Shown here: positions 7,408 through 14,779 of the stretch, piece after piece
How the letters are laid out: the number at the start of each line of letters is the position of its first letter
Position numbering within the stretch: position 1 is the first letter of the stretch
Source of the DNA: Desulfuromusa sp.
GTDB lineage: Bacteria > Desulfobacterota > Desulfuromonadia > Desulfuromonadales > Geopsychrobacteraceae
Assembly (NCBI GenBank): GCA_021647765.1
Contig: JAKIUD010000043.1
Span: 1 to 26,882, forward strand
DNA length: 26,882 nucleotides
Direction: 5' to 3'
Notes under the pieces: model-generated
Database searches by the model: none
Told to the model about the DNA's origin: nothing
What the model saw: only the letters and a program-made list of their open reading frames with translations
Position numbers and translations under genes: made by a program

Positions 7408-8591
7408 AGGGCAGCGATAATAGCGTCCGCCATCTGACCGGTAGTCGCTGCGCCTTGATCGATCACTTCCTGACAACCACGCAATTTCAGCATGTCGTAG
7501 GCACGAACTTTGCCTTCTTTAACAACGGTAGCGACAGCAGTGCGAATACGTTGGGCTTTTTCTTCTTCACCAATATGATCCAACATCATGCAGGCACTGA
7601 GAACCATGGCGATCGGATTGACGATTGAAGGATCTAGGTTCTCGTATTTTGGCGCGGAACCGTGAGTCGGTTCAAAAATAGCGACCTCTTCACCAATATT
7701 CGCACTACAGGCAAATCCGAGACCACCAATCAGACCGGCAAAACCATCGGAAACAATATCACCAAACATATTACCGGCAATAATGACACCATATTTCTCC
7801 GGATCTTTGGTCAACCACATCATCTGTGCATCAATGTTGGTGTAATCAAACCAGATATCTTGATACTCTTTTTCCACTTCACGGCAGATCGCCAGCATCA
7901 TCCCGGAGGTCTCACGCAAGACATTAGGCTTTTCACAAAGAGTCACTCGTTTGTAGCCATGCTTTTGCGCATATTCAAAAGCGGCGCGGATGATCCGCTC
8001 CGAATATTTCTTGGTAAAGATGCGGGTTGAAATAGCCAGTTCTTCTTTCGGACACCAACCAAAGTTCTTGGCAAACTGCTTATTTGTCATCATTGCGGCA
8101 TGAACGTGCTCAGGAGGATTTGTCCACTCCACACCACCATACAATCCTTCAGTATTCTGTCGAAATACCACAACATCAACTTCCGGCTCTTCGATGGTAT
8201 CTTTCGGCCCTTTGCGGATAAAGTTCAGCGGATTTCCAACGAGTGATTTACAGGGTCGAGCGCAAATATCGAGACCAAAATGTTGACGCAGACCGACGAT
8301 AGGACTGAAATAGACATAGCCTTTATCTTTAAGTGCGGAATCTAGCTCTTCTAACGCTTCGGTCTTGGGTTTAGAGGTAATTGCACCAAATAGTGAGATT
8401 TTATGCTCTTTGAGAAGATCAAGGGTCTTTTGGGGTAATGGATTCCCCTCCTTGCACCAGAAATCCCAACCGATATCGGCATGAACATAGTCAGCTGCAA
8501 ATCCGACAGCGTCTAAAACACGAATTGCTGCGGGTAACACGGTTTTGCCAATTCCATCACCAGGCATGGTTACAACGGTTCTCTTACTCAT
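7404..8591 (-). CDS. Isocitrate/homoisocitrate dehydrogenase-like beta-decarboxylating dehydrogenase
   Basis: Cytosolic enzyme of 395 residues in the isocitrate/isopropylmalate/homoisocitrate dehydrogenase family. It oxidises a 2-hydroxy-3-carboxy acid to a 2-oxo acid plus CO2, or runs in reverse as a reductive carboxylation. Visible marks are PGDGIG (10-15), substrate-binding S96, R102 and R112 in FSPIVGLRQHFGLDICARP, NTEGLYGG, CEKPNV with the catalytic Lys, the Asp pair in NMFGDIVSDG, and the nucleotide loop HGSAPKY. The Asn that E. coli isocitrate dehydrogenase uses beside the Ser is Ile98; SPIV-LR resembles fungal homoisocitrate dehydrogenase as I remember it. The Lys-Tyr after HGSAP resembles NADP-type enzymes. 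Start has AGGAGAG 9 bases upstream. Flanked on both sides by REPIN-like elements. Confidence 0.9.
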   Translation of the reverse strand: MSKRTVVTMPGDGIGKTVLPAAIRVLDAVGFAADYVHADIGWDFWCKEGNPLPQKTLDLLKEHKISLFGAITSKPKTEALEELDSALKDKGYVYFSPIVGLRQHFGLDICARPCKSLVGNPLNFIRKGPKDTIEEPEVDVVVFRQNTEGLYGGVEWTNPPEHVHAAMMTNKQFAKNFGWCPKEELAISTRIFTKKYSERIIRAAFEYAQKHGYKRVTLCEKPNVLRETSGMMLAICREVEKEYQDIWFDYTNIDAQMMWLTKDPEKYGVIIAGNMFGDIVSDGFAGLIGGLGFACSANIGEEVAIFEPTHGSAPKYENLDPSIVNPIAMVLSACMMLDHIGEEEKAQRIRTAVATVVKEGKVRAYDMLKLRGCQEVIDQGAATTGQMADAIIAAL

Positions 8592-8649
8592 AATTTTACT
8601 CTCCTTTTGATTTATTATTTATCAATTTATAACTATTCTGCATATTTGC

Positions 8650-8763
8650 CAGTAAATTCGGGGCTGTCCCAAGAGTTTACGAGCCATGAAGAACGGCTGT
8701 GGTTCACACCGCAAAAGCCTTGGACAGCCCCCGGTGATGCTGGGGACAGTCCCGATTTTGCTG
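8650..8763. repeat. REPIN-like palindromic element, copy 3 (shortened)
   Basis: 114 bases between citF and the dehydrogenase gene, in the orientation of copy 1. Ends are CAGTAAATTCGGG and GATTTTGCTG. The right arm keeps both REP units (GGACAGCCCCC and GGGGACAGTCCC), but the left arm has only one (CGGGGCTGTCCC), as if an internal unit was lost. Confidence 0.8.
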
Positions 8764-8770
8764 AATGTGA

Positions 8771-10327
8771 TCAGTTTTTTACTTTTCGAACCACATCGAT
8801 AACCGTTCCATCGACCCAATTCACTGCTGAAATAATCTCATCACTAAAATTCGGTTTGACAGGGATTCCGCAAATACGCTCGGCTTCTTCCTTGAGTTCC
8901 TGAATAGTTTTAATCGGAAGGTTAGAACCTTTCATTGTTTCCATCAGATCCGTCCGCCTCGGATTGATAGCAATTCCCCGTTCCGTCACAATGATATCAA
9001 TCAGTTCACCCGGGCCACAAATTGTCGTCACTTCATCACAAACAACCGGAATCCGGTTACGGAACAAGGGAATCGGAAGAATGACATTTTTACCAAATAA
9101 GCAGTTCTGCCAACCACCGATACCGTGCAACAGTTTGCCGTCAGAATGGGTCACCACATTGGCATTGAAGTTTACGTCAACTTCTGTTGCTCCAAGAATG
9201 ACAATGTCGATAAGACCGGCAAAATTACCTTTGCCATGATAGTTGTAACTGGTAAAGGGGCTGGTATTGACATGCAGAGGATTCTCCCGCATGGAGCGGA
9301 TACCATCAAGATCGAAGGTTTGTCCATCCAGAATATATTCGATCAAACCCTCTTCCAGCATTTCAACCAGATACTTGTTGCTTCCACCCCGGGCAAAGCG
9401 CGCCTTTATCCCCTTGCGGCGCATAATTTCGCCAAAAAAGTTTCCGATGGAGAGCGATGTCCCCCCGGCTCCAGCCTGAAAAGAGAAACCGTCTTTGATC
9501 AGTCCTGCTTCTTCACAAAATTGTGCTGTCAGTTCCGCAATATGGAGGCGATCCGGGCTTTTCGTGACTTTGGTTGTCCCTGAAACAATTCGCTCCGGAA
9601 TGCCGACCTGATCAACTTCAACAACAAAATCAACGTGGTTTCCCTGAATTTGCCAGGGAATACAGGGAAACGGAACCAGATTATCCGTAACAACGATCAC
9701 CTTATCTGCGTATTCAGAATCAGCCAGAGCAAAACCTAATAGACCACAAGCAGACGAGCCATCAATCCCGTTAGCATTTCCGAATGAATCAGCAGTCGGG
9801 GCAGCAATAACAGCAATATCAATCTCAACGTCACCATCCTGTATTGCCTGATATCGTCCTCCATGAGAACGGAGGACACCGGTACCACGCATCTTCCCCT
9901 GAGAGACAAATTCACCCAGAGGACCATTCAGACTTCCCTCTATGTGGTGGATTGTCCCATTTTCCAGTTGTTCAATAATCGCTTCATGACAAGGGAAAGC
10001 AGCCGAGGGAAACCAGACCAGATCTTTGACTCCGAGTTCCTGTGCAATTTTAAAAATCTCAACAGCTATCACGTCGCCATTGCGAAAATGGTGATGGGTT
10101 GAAATCGTCATCCCATCACTGAGACCGGCACGAATCAGTGCCGCTTTCAGGCTTTCAACCAGCTTATTTCCATCTTCGGGGTAGTTAGCACACGAAGAAA
10201 TTTCAGGTGCGTGGATTCGCCCTGTCGGCTTATAGGCTCCGACACCCTGAAAAGGGACTGCAGACTTGCCGTTAATTTCTATTGGCACCATCCGTCCAAC
10301 AGCGTTTTTCACAAGATTAACCGACAT
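8771..10327 (-). CDS. citF: Citrate lyase alpha subunit family (CoA-transferase subunit)
   Basis: Cytosolic protein of 518 residues, close to the usual length of CitF. This subunit exchanges the acetyl group on the acyl-carrier subunit for the substrate acid, forming the citryl-ACP-type thioester. Family marks include GLSDGMTISTHHHFRNGD, SLNGPLGEFVSQGKMRG, the glycine-rich FQAGAGGTSLSIG and FARGGSNKYLVEMLEEG segments, and the C-terminal VTERGIAINPRR. ATG at 10327 is preferred to the ATG at 10333, because the GGAGGG site would directly abut the latter. It overlaps the end of the CitD-CitE gene by 11 bases, so translation is probably coupled. No citC, citX or citG (activation and prosthetic-group genes) is in the window. 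The true substrate may be citrate or a homologue. Confidence 0.9.
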   Translation of the reverse strand: MSVNLVKNAVGRMVPIEINGKSAVPFQGVGAYKPTGRIHAPEISSCANYPEDGNKLVESLKAALIRAGLSDGMTISTHHHFRNGDVIAVEIFKIAQELGVKDLVWFPSAAFPCHEAIIEQLENGTIHHIEGSLNGPLGEFVSQGKMRGTGVLRSHGGRYQAIQDGDVEIDIAVIAAPTADSFGNANGIDGSSACGLLGFALADSEYADKVIVVTDNLVPFPCIPWQIQGNHVDFVVEVDQVGIPERIVSGTTKVTKSPDRLHIAELTAQFCEEAGLIKDGFSFQAGAGGTSLSIGNFFGEIMRRKGIKARFARGGSNKYLVEMLEEGLIEYILDGQTFDLDGIRSMRENPLHVNTSPFTSYNYHGKGNFAGLIDIVILGATEVDVNFNANVVTHSDGKLLHGIGGWQNCLFGKNVILPIPLFRNRIPVVCDEVTTICGPGELIDIIVTERGIAINPRRTDLMETMKGSNLPIKTIQELKEEAERICGIPVKPNFSDEIISAVNWVDGTVIDVVRKVKN

Positions 10328-11531
10328 ATTCATCCCTCCAGTTCTGCTTCAGCATACCAACATCTATTGCCATATCAATGGTTGTCTGAGCTCTTATGAC
10401 AACCGGCGGATCAATCATTTTTGAACCAAGTGAAACCACCCCGAGCCCTTTTTCTGTCGCAAGATAGAAAGCATTAACAATTCTTTTGGCTGTTTCAATC
10501 TCAGTTTTATCCGGCGCATAATTCTCATGGACAACCTTGATTTGACGCGGGTGAATGCATCCCATTCCGGTGAAGCCAAGGGTCTTCGATTTTGCGACAA
10601 CTTTTGCCAATAACGCCATATCTGAAACATCCGAAAAAACCGAATCAATCGCTTGAATGCCCGCAGCAGTTGCGGCATTCACTAACTGACATCGCGCAAA
10701 GAGGGATTCTGTCCCCTCCTCGGTTCGTTGTACGCCTAAATCAGCCGTATAATCTTCTAACCCAATGGCTAAAGCCACCACATGTTCAGCAGCTGCTATT
10801 TCAAATGCCTTCAACACCCCTTTAGCACTCTCAAGAATCGGCATCAGATGGACGGAATGAGACATATGATGTTTCTTCTGGATTTGTTTTATTTTGGAAG
10901 AAATAACCTGAAGCTGTTCCCCATTTTCACACTTTGGAACCAGAATCAGATTCACAAAATGGGGGATAATATAATCAAGATCATCTAATCCCTTGTCCCC
11001 TTGATTAATCCGCACCATTCGCTCTGCACCGTAAAAATCGATGGCGCGCAAAGTGTTTCGCACCAGAATTGCAGCCTCAAATTTTTTATCTGGAGCAACA
11101 GAATCTTCCAGATCAAGAATGATTCCGTCGGCACCATAAACACCGGCATTCAATGCCAATTTTGGCGTATTGCCAGGAAGATACAATCGTGAACGACGTT
11201 TTTTGTCTCGTGCTGTCCCGGTTTGATTCTGCGGTAGCATGTCGGGTAGAAATTGTTTATCTGTTTTAAACTGTTTTTTGATTGCAGCTTCAACCCGTGC
11301 CGCAATGACATGATCAAGAGCTCCATTGTCCTCTACGGAAATATGGGTATTGGAAATATCAAAAAAATGGAGAATCTGTAGACACAGCGACTCAATTTTA
11401 GCTCCGAATAGCGACTTCACCTTACTGTTTAATTCAAGATGAATTCCACCGGCAGATGTCAGTTCAAACTCAACGTAACAGTCTGAGGCAGCACCTTTAC
11501 CCCGGTTTCCCGCTGTCGTTTTTTGGCTCAT
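10317..11531 (-). CDS. Fused citrate-lyase acyl-carrier (CitD) and beta-lyase (CitE) protein
   Basis: 404 residues with two domains. Residues about 8-90 match CitD, the citrate-lyase acyl carrier protein: GAASDCYVEF places Ser16 where the prosthetic-group Ser (Ser14 in Klebsiella) sits, and VEDNGALDHVIAARVEAAI matches its C-terminal half. Residues about 113-400 match CitE: RLYLPGNTPKLALNAGVYGA, DLEDSVAPDKK, MVRINQGDKG, LVPKCENGE, PILESAKGVLKAFEIAAA, GLEDYTADLG and GCIHPRQI. Together with CitF this gives all three citrate-lyase activities in two polypeptides; CitD and CitE are normally separate. The beta domain cleaves the acyl-ACP to acetyl-ACP plus a 2-oxo acid. Start at 11531 has AAGGAG 7 bases upstream. 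It lies 47 bases after the aminotransferase gene. Confidence 0.9.
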   Translation of the reverse strand: MSQKTTAGNRGKGAASDCYVEFELTSAGGIHLELNSKVKSLFGAKIESLCLQILHFFDISNTHISVEDNGALDHVIAARVEAAIKKQFKTDKQFLPDMLPQNQTGTARDKKRRSRLYLPGNTPKLALNAGVYGADGIILDLEDSVAPDKKFEAAILVRNTLRAIDFYGAERMVRINQGDKGLDDLDYIIPHFVNLILVPKCENGEQLQVISSKIKQIQKKHHMSHSVHLMPILESAKGVLKAFEIAAAEHVVALAIGLEDYTADLGVQRTEEGTESLFARCQLVNAATAAGIQAIDSVFSDVSDMALLAKVVAKSKTLGFTGMGCIHPRQIKVVHENYAPDKTEIETAKRIVNAFYLATEKGLGVVSLGSKMIDPPVVIRAQTTIDMAIDVGMLKQNWRDEYVG

Positions 11532-11578
11532 ATATTCTCCTTGTCGACACTCACCGTACTACAACTATAAAAATCGAA

Positions 11579-12925
11579 CTATTCCTCAAAAACTTCAGCA
11601 ATTGCATCGGAAAAAATCCCCATGGCCTGCTCAAGTTGGTCATCAGTCATCACCAAGGGGGGCAGAAAACGGATGACATTGCCAAACAATCCGGCACCTA
11701 TCACTAACAGACCGCGGCGGAAGCAAGTACTGATAATTTTGGTCACAGCATCCTTATCTGGAGTTTTGGACTGGGGATCTTTGACAAACTCCACTGCAAC
11801 CATTGCTCCGAGGGAACGGACATCACCGAGCTGCGCGTAGCGTTGCTTTAAAAGTTCCATCGTGCTGGTGATTTTTGCACCTATTCGTACCGCCTTGCCA
11901 CAAAGATCTTCTGATTCAATATGGCCAAGCGCCGCTAAGGCAGCGGCACAAGCGACAGGGTTACCCCCATAGGTGGTTCCAATCCGCCCGGGATCGGGAG
12001 CATCTATGATCTCAGCCTGCCCGACAACTGCACTTAACGGCAGTCCGGAAGCAATCGATTTAGCCAGGGTCATCAGGTCAGGGATCACCTCAAAATGTTC
12101 TATGGCAAACATTTTTCCGGTTCTGGCAAAGCCCGATTGTATTTCATCGGCAATAAAGACGATTCCATGCTTCTCACAGATAGCTTTGAGTCCGGGAAGA
12201 AACTCTTTAGGGGGGACAACAAACCCTCCTTCCCCCTGCACTGGCTCAATAATCATAGCAGCAATATGAGAAGAATCGACTTCGCTGACAAAAAAACGTT
12301 CAAAATGTTCAAGGCAGTGCAGTCCACATTCTGGATAGGTGGACTGAAAAGGACAGCGGTAACAGTAAGCAAACGGAGCCTTGTAGACTTCCGGGGCAAA
12401 CGGGCCAAACCCGGCCTTATAAGGCTTAACCTTGCTGGTCAGGGTCAAGGTGAGCAAAGTACGACCATGGTACCCGCCACTAAAAGCAATGAGACCCGAT
12501 CTTTGGGTATGGAGCTTCGCTATTTTGATCGCATTTTCAACGGCTTCTGCACCGCTATTGACAAATATCGTTTTTTGCAGATCATCACCGGGAGTGAGAC
12601 TGACAAGTTTTTCAGCCAGATTCACATAGGAATCATACATGGATACGCTAAAACAGGAATGTAGAAGTTTCTCTGCTTGTCCCTTAATTGCATCGATAAC
12701 AACATCTGGGCAGTGTCCAGCATTGATAACTCCGATTCCCCCATAACAGTCAAGGTAGACATTGCCATCCAGATCTCTCACAACCGCCCCTTTGGCACTT
12801 TCGATAAAGATGGGAGCAAGGTTGGAAATCCCTCTCGAGACATACCGCTCTTTCTTTGCAAGTAATTCTTTGGTCGCAGTTCCCTGCTTGGCACCAATAC
12901 TTGTTAACTCGGTTCCTTTAAGCAT
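11579..12925 (-). CDS. Class III aminotransferase, 4-aminobutyrate-aminotransferase-like
   Basis: PLP enzyme of 448 residues and first gene of the minus-strand operon. Marks are GGIGVINAGHCP, FVNSGAEAVENAIK (phosphate-binding), SGGYHGRT, EPVQGEGGFVVPP, FIADEIQSGFARTGK and the Schiff-base Lys in LAKSIASGLPLSAVVG. A four-cysteine insert, CYRCPF then PECGLHC (near residues 195-208), is seen in many bacterial and archaeal GabT-like enzymes. These enzymes move a terminal amino group (GABA, 5-aminovalerate, lysine, ornithine and similar) to 2-oxoglutarate or pyruvate. Start at 12925 has AGGAAA about 9 bases upstream. Placement at the head of the CitDEF/aconitase operon suggests it makes the carbon skeleton, or the aldehyde leading to it, that the operon then splits. 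Substrate is not readable from sequence. Confidence 0.88.
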   Translation of the reverse strand: MLKGTELTSIGAKQGTATKELLAKKERYVSRGISNLAPIFIESAKGAVVRDLDGNVYLDCYGGIGVINAGHCPDVVIDAIKGQAEKLLHSCFSVSMYDSYVNLAEKLVSLTPGDDLQKTIFVNSGAEAVENAIKIAKLHTQRSGLIAFSGGYHGRTLLTLTLTSKVKPYKAGFGPFAPEVYKAPFAYCYRCPFQSTYPECGLHCLEHFERFFVSEVDSSHIAAMIIEPVQGEGGFVVPPKEFLPGLKAICEKHGIVFIADEIQSGFARTGKMFAIEHFEVIPDLMTLAKSIASGLPLSAVVGQAEIIDAPDPGRIGTTYGGNPVACAAALAALGHIESEDLCGKAVRIGAKITSTMELLKQRYAQLGDVRSLGAMVAVEFVKDPQSKTPDKDAVTKIISTCFRRGLLVIGAGLFGNVIRFLPPLVMTDDQLEQAMGIFSDAIAEVFEE

Positions 12926-12994
12926 AGCCTGTTTTCCTTTGATTCAGCGGATGACTATTGTCTAACTGTAAAAATATAACAATTTTATGCGTGA

Positions 12995-13024
12995 AGTATA
13001 TCTACGTAGAAAGATCCGTGTAAA
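12995..13024 (-). promoter_or_regulatory. Sigma-70-type promoter of the aminotransferase-citrate lyase-aconitase operon
   Basis: Minus-strand reading: TTTACA (13024-13019), an 18-base spacer, TATACT (13000-12995). Each hexamer matches the consensus at 5 of 6. It lies about 70 bases before the ATG at 12925 and is the best promoter I see for the operon. Confidence 0.6.
13001..13010. promoter_or_regulatory. Palindrome TCTACGTAGA in the operon promoter spacer
   Basis: A perfect 10-base palindrome directly adjoining the -10 of the minus-strand operon promoter, in the -35/-10 spacer. The position suits a repressor or MerR-like control. A second short dyad, CATCA-GT-TGATG, lies upstream at 13037-13048. 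The cognate regulator is unknown. Confidence 0.4.
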
Positions 13025-13130
13025 ACAATATAAAAACATCAGTTGATGACTTTTTTGAATAGATAATATGCATCGGGATGACTTTGCAACCCTAACCAGT
13101 TATTTTCATAATATCGTTCTAAAATAAAAC

Positions 13131-13159
13131 TTGACACTTTGAAATCCTAGCGGTATATG
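13131..13159 (+). promoter_or_regulatory. Sigma-70-type promoter of the FAD oxidoreductase gene
   Basis: TTGACA (13131-13136), 17-base spacer, TATATG (13154-13159). The -35 is perfect and the -10 matches 4 of 6. Predicted transcription start is near 13166, about 93 bases before the ATG at 13259. Confidence 0.6.
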
Positions 13160-13173
13160 TTGACTAATATCAT

Positions 13174-13183
13174 TGGTATACCA
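13174..13183. promoter_or_regulatory. Palindrome TGGTATACCA, likely GntR/FCD operator
   Basis: Perfect 10-base palindrome just downstream of the predicted transcription start of the FAD oxidoreductase gene. FCD-type GntR regulators commonly bind GT-N-AC cores such as TGGTATACCA. TGGTATAC recurs over the -10 of the gntR-type gene at 23487. Confidence 0.55.
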
Positions 13184-13258
13184 CTGAAGACAAACACAGA
13201 TACCACAATTTTATTTGGCATGTGAGACGAATAAATCTAAAAATAGTGGAGACATGAC

Positions 13259-14539
13259 ATGAACAATTCGACAGAAACCCATGGGGTATGGACAGTAACG
13301 GCTCCACCACATCCAGCACTACTCCCCCTAGAGGGAGAATGCAAAACAGATGTGGCCGTAATTGGTGGGGGATATACCGGGCTGTCAGCTACACTGCACT
13401 TAGCAGAAGCTGGAACGAATGTCACCCTGCTCGAAGCAAAAAGTATTGGTTACGGTGGTTCGGGTCGTAATGTTGGTTTGGTTAATGCTGGGCTATGGCT
13501 AAAACCAGATGAAGTTGTAGAGATAATGGGTTCGGAGTATGGAGAACGGGTACTCGATGTTCTTGGGTCATCCCCTGACCTCGTTTTTGAGTTGATCAAT
13601 AAGCATAAAATTGAATGCGATCCCATCCGTGAAGGGACTCTTCATTGCGCACATTCTCCCGCAGGATATAAAGTCTTACGCCAACGTGAAGAGCAATGGC
13701 AGCGTCGCAATGCACCAGTGACTCTGCTGAGTCGAGAAAAAGCAGCACCAATGATCGGCAGTGATTCATTTCATGGCGCACTGCTGGACAAGAGAGCTGG
13801 GCAAATTCAACCCTTGGCTTATGCCTATGGACTTGCTGATGCGGGCAAAAAGGCTGGGGCAAAACTGTATGTAAATTCTCCGATAACAACATTCAAGAAA
13901 GATGGGGATACCTGGCGATTGAAAACCCCTGACGGAGTCGTTTTAGCAAAGACCGTTATCCTGGCGACACAGGGTTATCCTGATTATGCTTTTAAGAATC
14001 AAAAAAACTCCATGGTTCCGTTTAATTATTTCCAGTTTTCAACCCTCCCCCTGCCCGAGTCCGTACGTAAAACCATCCTTCCCGGCGGTCATGCAGCGTG
14101 GGATACCAATTTAATCCTTTCATCATACAAGCTTGATAGGGATGGTCGTCTTATTGTCGGCAGTGTTGGACAGGCTAGAAATGGTGCTTATAATCTGCAT
14201 AAAAACTGGACCTTGCGTTCCATTAAAAAAGTATTTCCTCAGGTCGGCTCTATAGAACTGGAACATGCATGGGATGGCATTATCCGCATGACAACCGATA
14301 ATATCCCAAGATTCCATATTCTTGATAAAGGGATGATCACTGTGACAAGTTATAATGGTCGTGGTATTGGTCCCGGGACGATGTTCGGTAAGCTTTTAGC
14401 AGAATATACACAAAGTGAATCACTTACATGTATTCCTCTGCCGTTAACGTCGCAAGAGGATATTTCCAGTCGAATTTTGCGGGGACTCTATTATGAGGTT
14501 GGTGCGCGATTGTATCATTTTGCCCAGCGCCGATTTTAG
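13259..14539 (+). CDS. FAD-dependent amine/amino-acid oxidoreductase (DAO family)
   Basis: Flavoprotein of 426 residues in the D-amino-acid-oxidase superfamily, nearest in layout to gamma-glutamylputrescine oxidase (PuuB) and related dehydrogenases. A dinucleotide-binding motif VAVIGGGYTGLSATLHLAEAG (residues ~30-50), an acidic ribose-binding position in TLLEA, and SGRNVGLVNAG (flavin contact) are visible; the C-terminal SYNGRGIGPGTMFGKLLAEY closes the FAD site. It would oxidise a C-N bond of an amino acid, imino acid or amine to an imine. Whether it uses oxygen or an electron carrier cannot be told. Start has GGAG 7 bases upstream. It is divergent from the citrate-lyase operon, with its own promoter and a GntR-type operator, and is followed by a hairpin before the liv genes. 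Confidence 0.85.
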   Translation: MNNSTETHGVWTVTAPPHPALLPLEGECKTDVAVIGGGYTGLSATLHLAEAGTNVTLLEAKSIGYGGSGRNVGLVNAGLWLKPDEVVEIMGSEYGERVLDVLGSSPDLVFELINKHKIECDPIREGTLHCAHSPAGYKVLRQREEQWQRRNAPVTLLSREKAAPMIGSDSFHGALLDKRAGQIQPLAYAYGLADAGKKAGAKLYVNSPITTFKKDGDTWRLKTPDGVVLAKTVILATQGYPDYAFKNQKNSMVPFNYFQFSTLPLPESVRKTILPGGHAAWDTNLILSSYKLDRDGRLIVGSVGQARNGAYNLHKNWTLRSIKKVFPQVGSIELEHAWDGIIRMTTDNIPRFHILDKGMITVTSYNGRGIGPGTMFGKLLAEYTQSESLTCIPLPLTSQEDISSRILRGLYYEVGARLYHFAQRRF

Positions 14540-14592
14540 ATTTTTAGTGAATTCATATCTGGATAAAAGGAATATGCTCCATGGATTTTTTA

Positions 14593-14625
14593 AAAGGGCT
14601 GGGACAGTTTTTAAACCAGCCCTTT
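14593..14625. terminator. Hairpin, probable transcription end or attenuator after FAD oxidoreductase
   Basis: AAAGGGCTGG (14593-14602) and CCAGCCCTTT (14616-14625) form a perfect 10-base stem with a 13-base loop. There is no T run directly after the stem on the plus strand; six T follow only 10 bases later (14635-14640). It could end transcription partially or mark the boundary between the oxidoreductase and liv units. Confidence 0.5.
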
Positions 14626-14682
14626 ACTAACAGCATTTTTTGGATATAGAACATTGTTTTTTTATGTATGATTTTATAGCAG

Positions 14683-14703
14683 TGCCAGTTGCTGAGATTG
14701 GCA
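14683..14703. promoter_or_regulatory. TGCCA-N11-TGGCA dyad upstream of livH
   Basis: A 5-base inverted repeat with an 11-base spacer lies 77 bases before livH, below an AT-rich stretch (14626-14682). The spacing resembles LysR-type sites. I found no convincing promoter hexamers for the liv genes, so they may be read partly from the oxidoreductase promoter. Confidence 0.3.
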
Positions 14704-14779
14704 TTGTCAGAATGACTCCAGCAGGGAACTCTGCGTGGAGTGAATAAAATTAGAATACTCCTTGAGGAGGTAAAATTCG

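Noticed and set aside
7237..7476. N-terminal extension of the HD protein
   Set aside because: The extra 80 residues translate the repeat element and the end of the dehydrogenase gene in another frame; the ATG at 7236 has a good ribosome site.
6558..8763. Repeated GGGACTGTCCC blocks as a possible CRISPR array
   Set aside because: The units are paired as inverted nested palindromes in three separate spacers over 2 kb, without regularly spaced unique spacers or cas genes.
8771..11531. ATP-citrate lyase of a reductive TCA cycle
   Set aside because: The proteins match CitF and CitD/CitE of the bacterial citrate-lyase complex; no ATP-grasp or succinyl-CoA-synthetase-like domain is seen.
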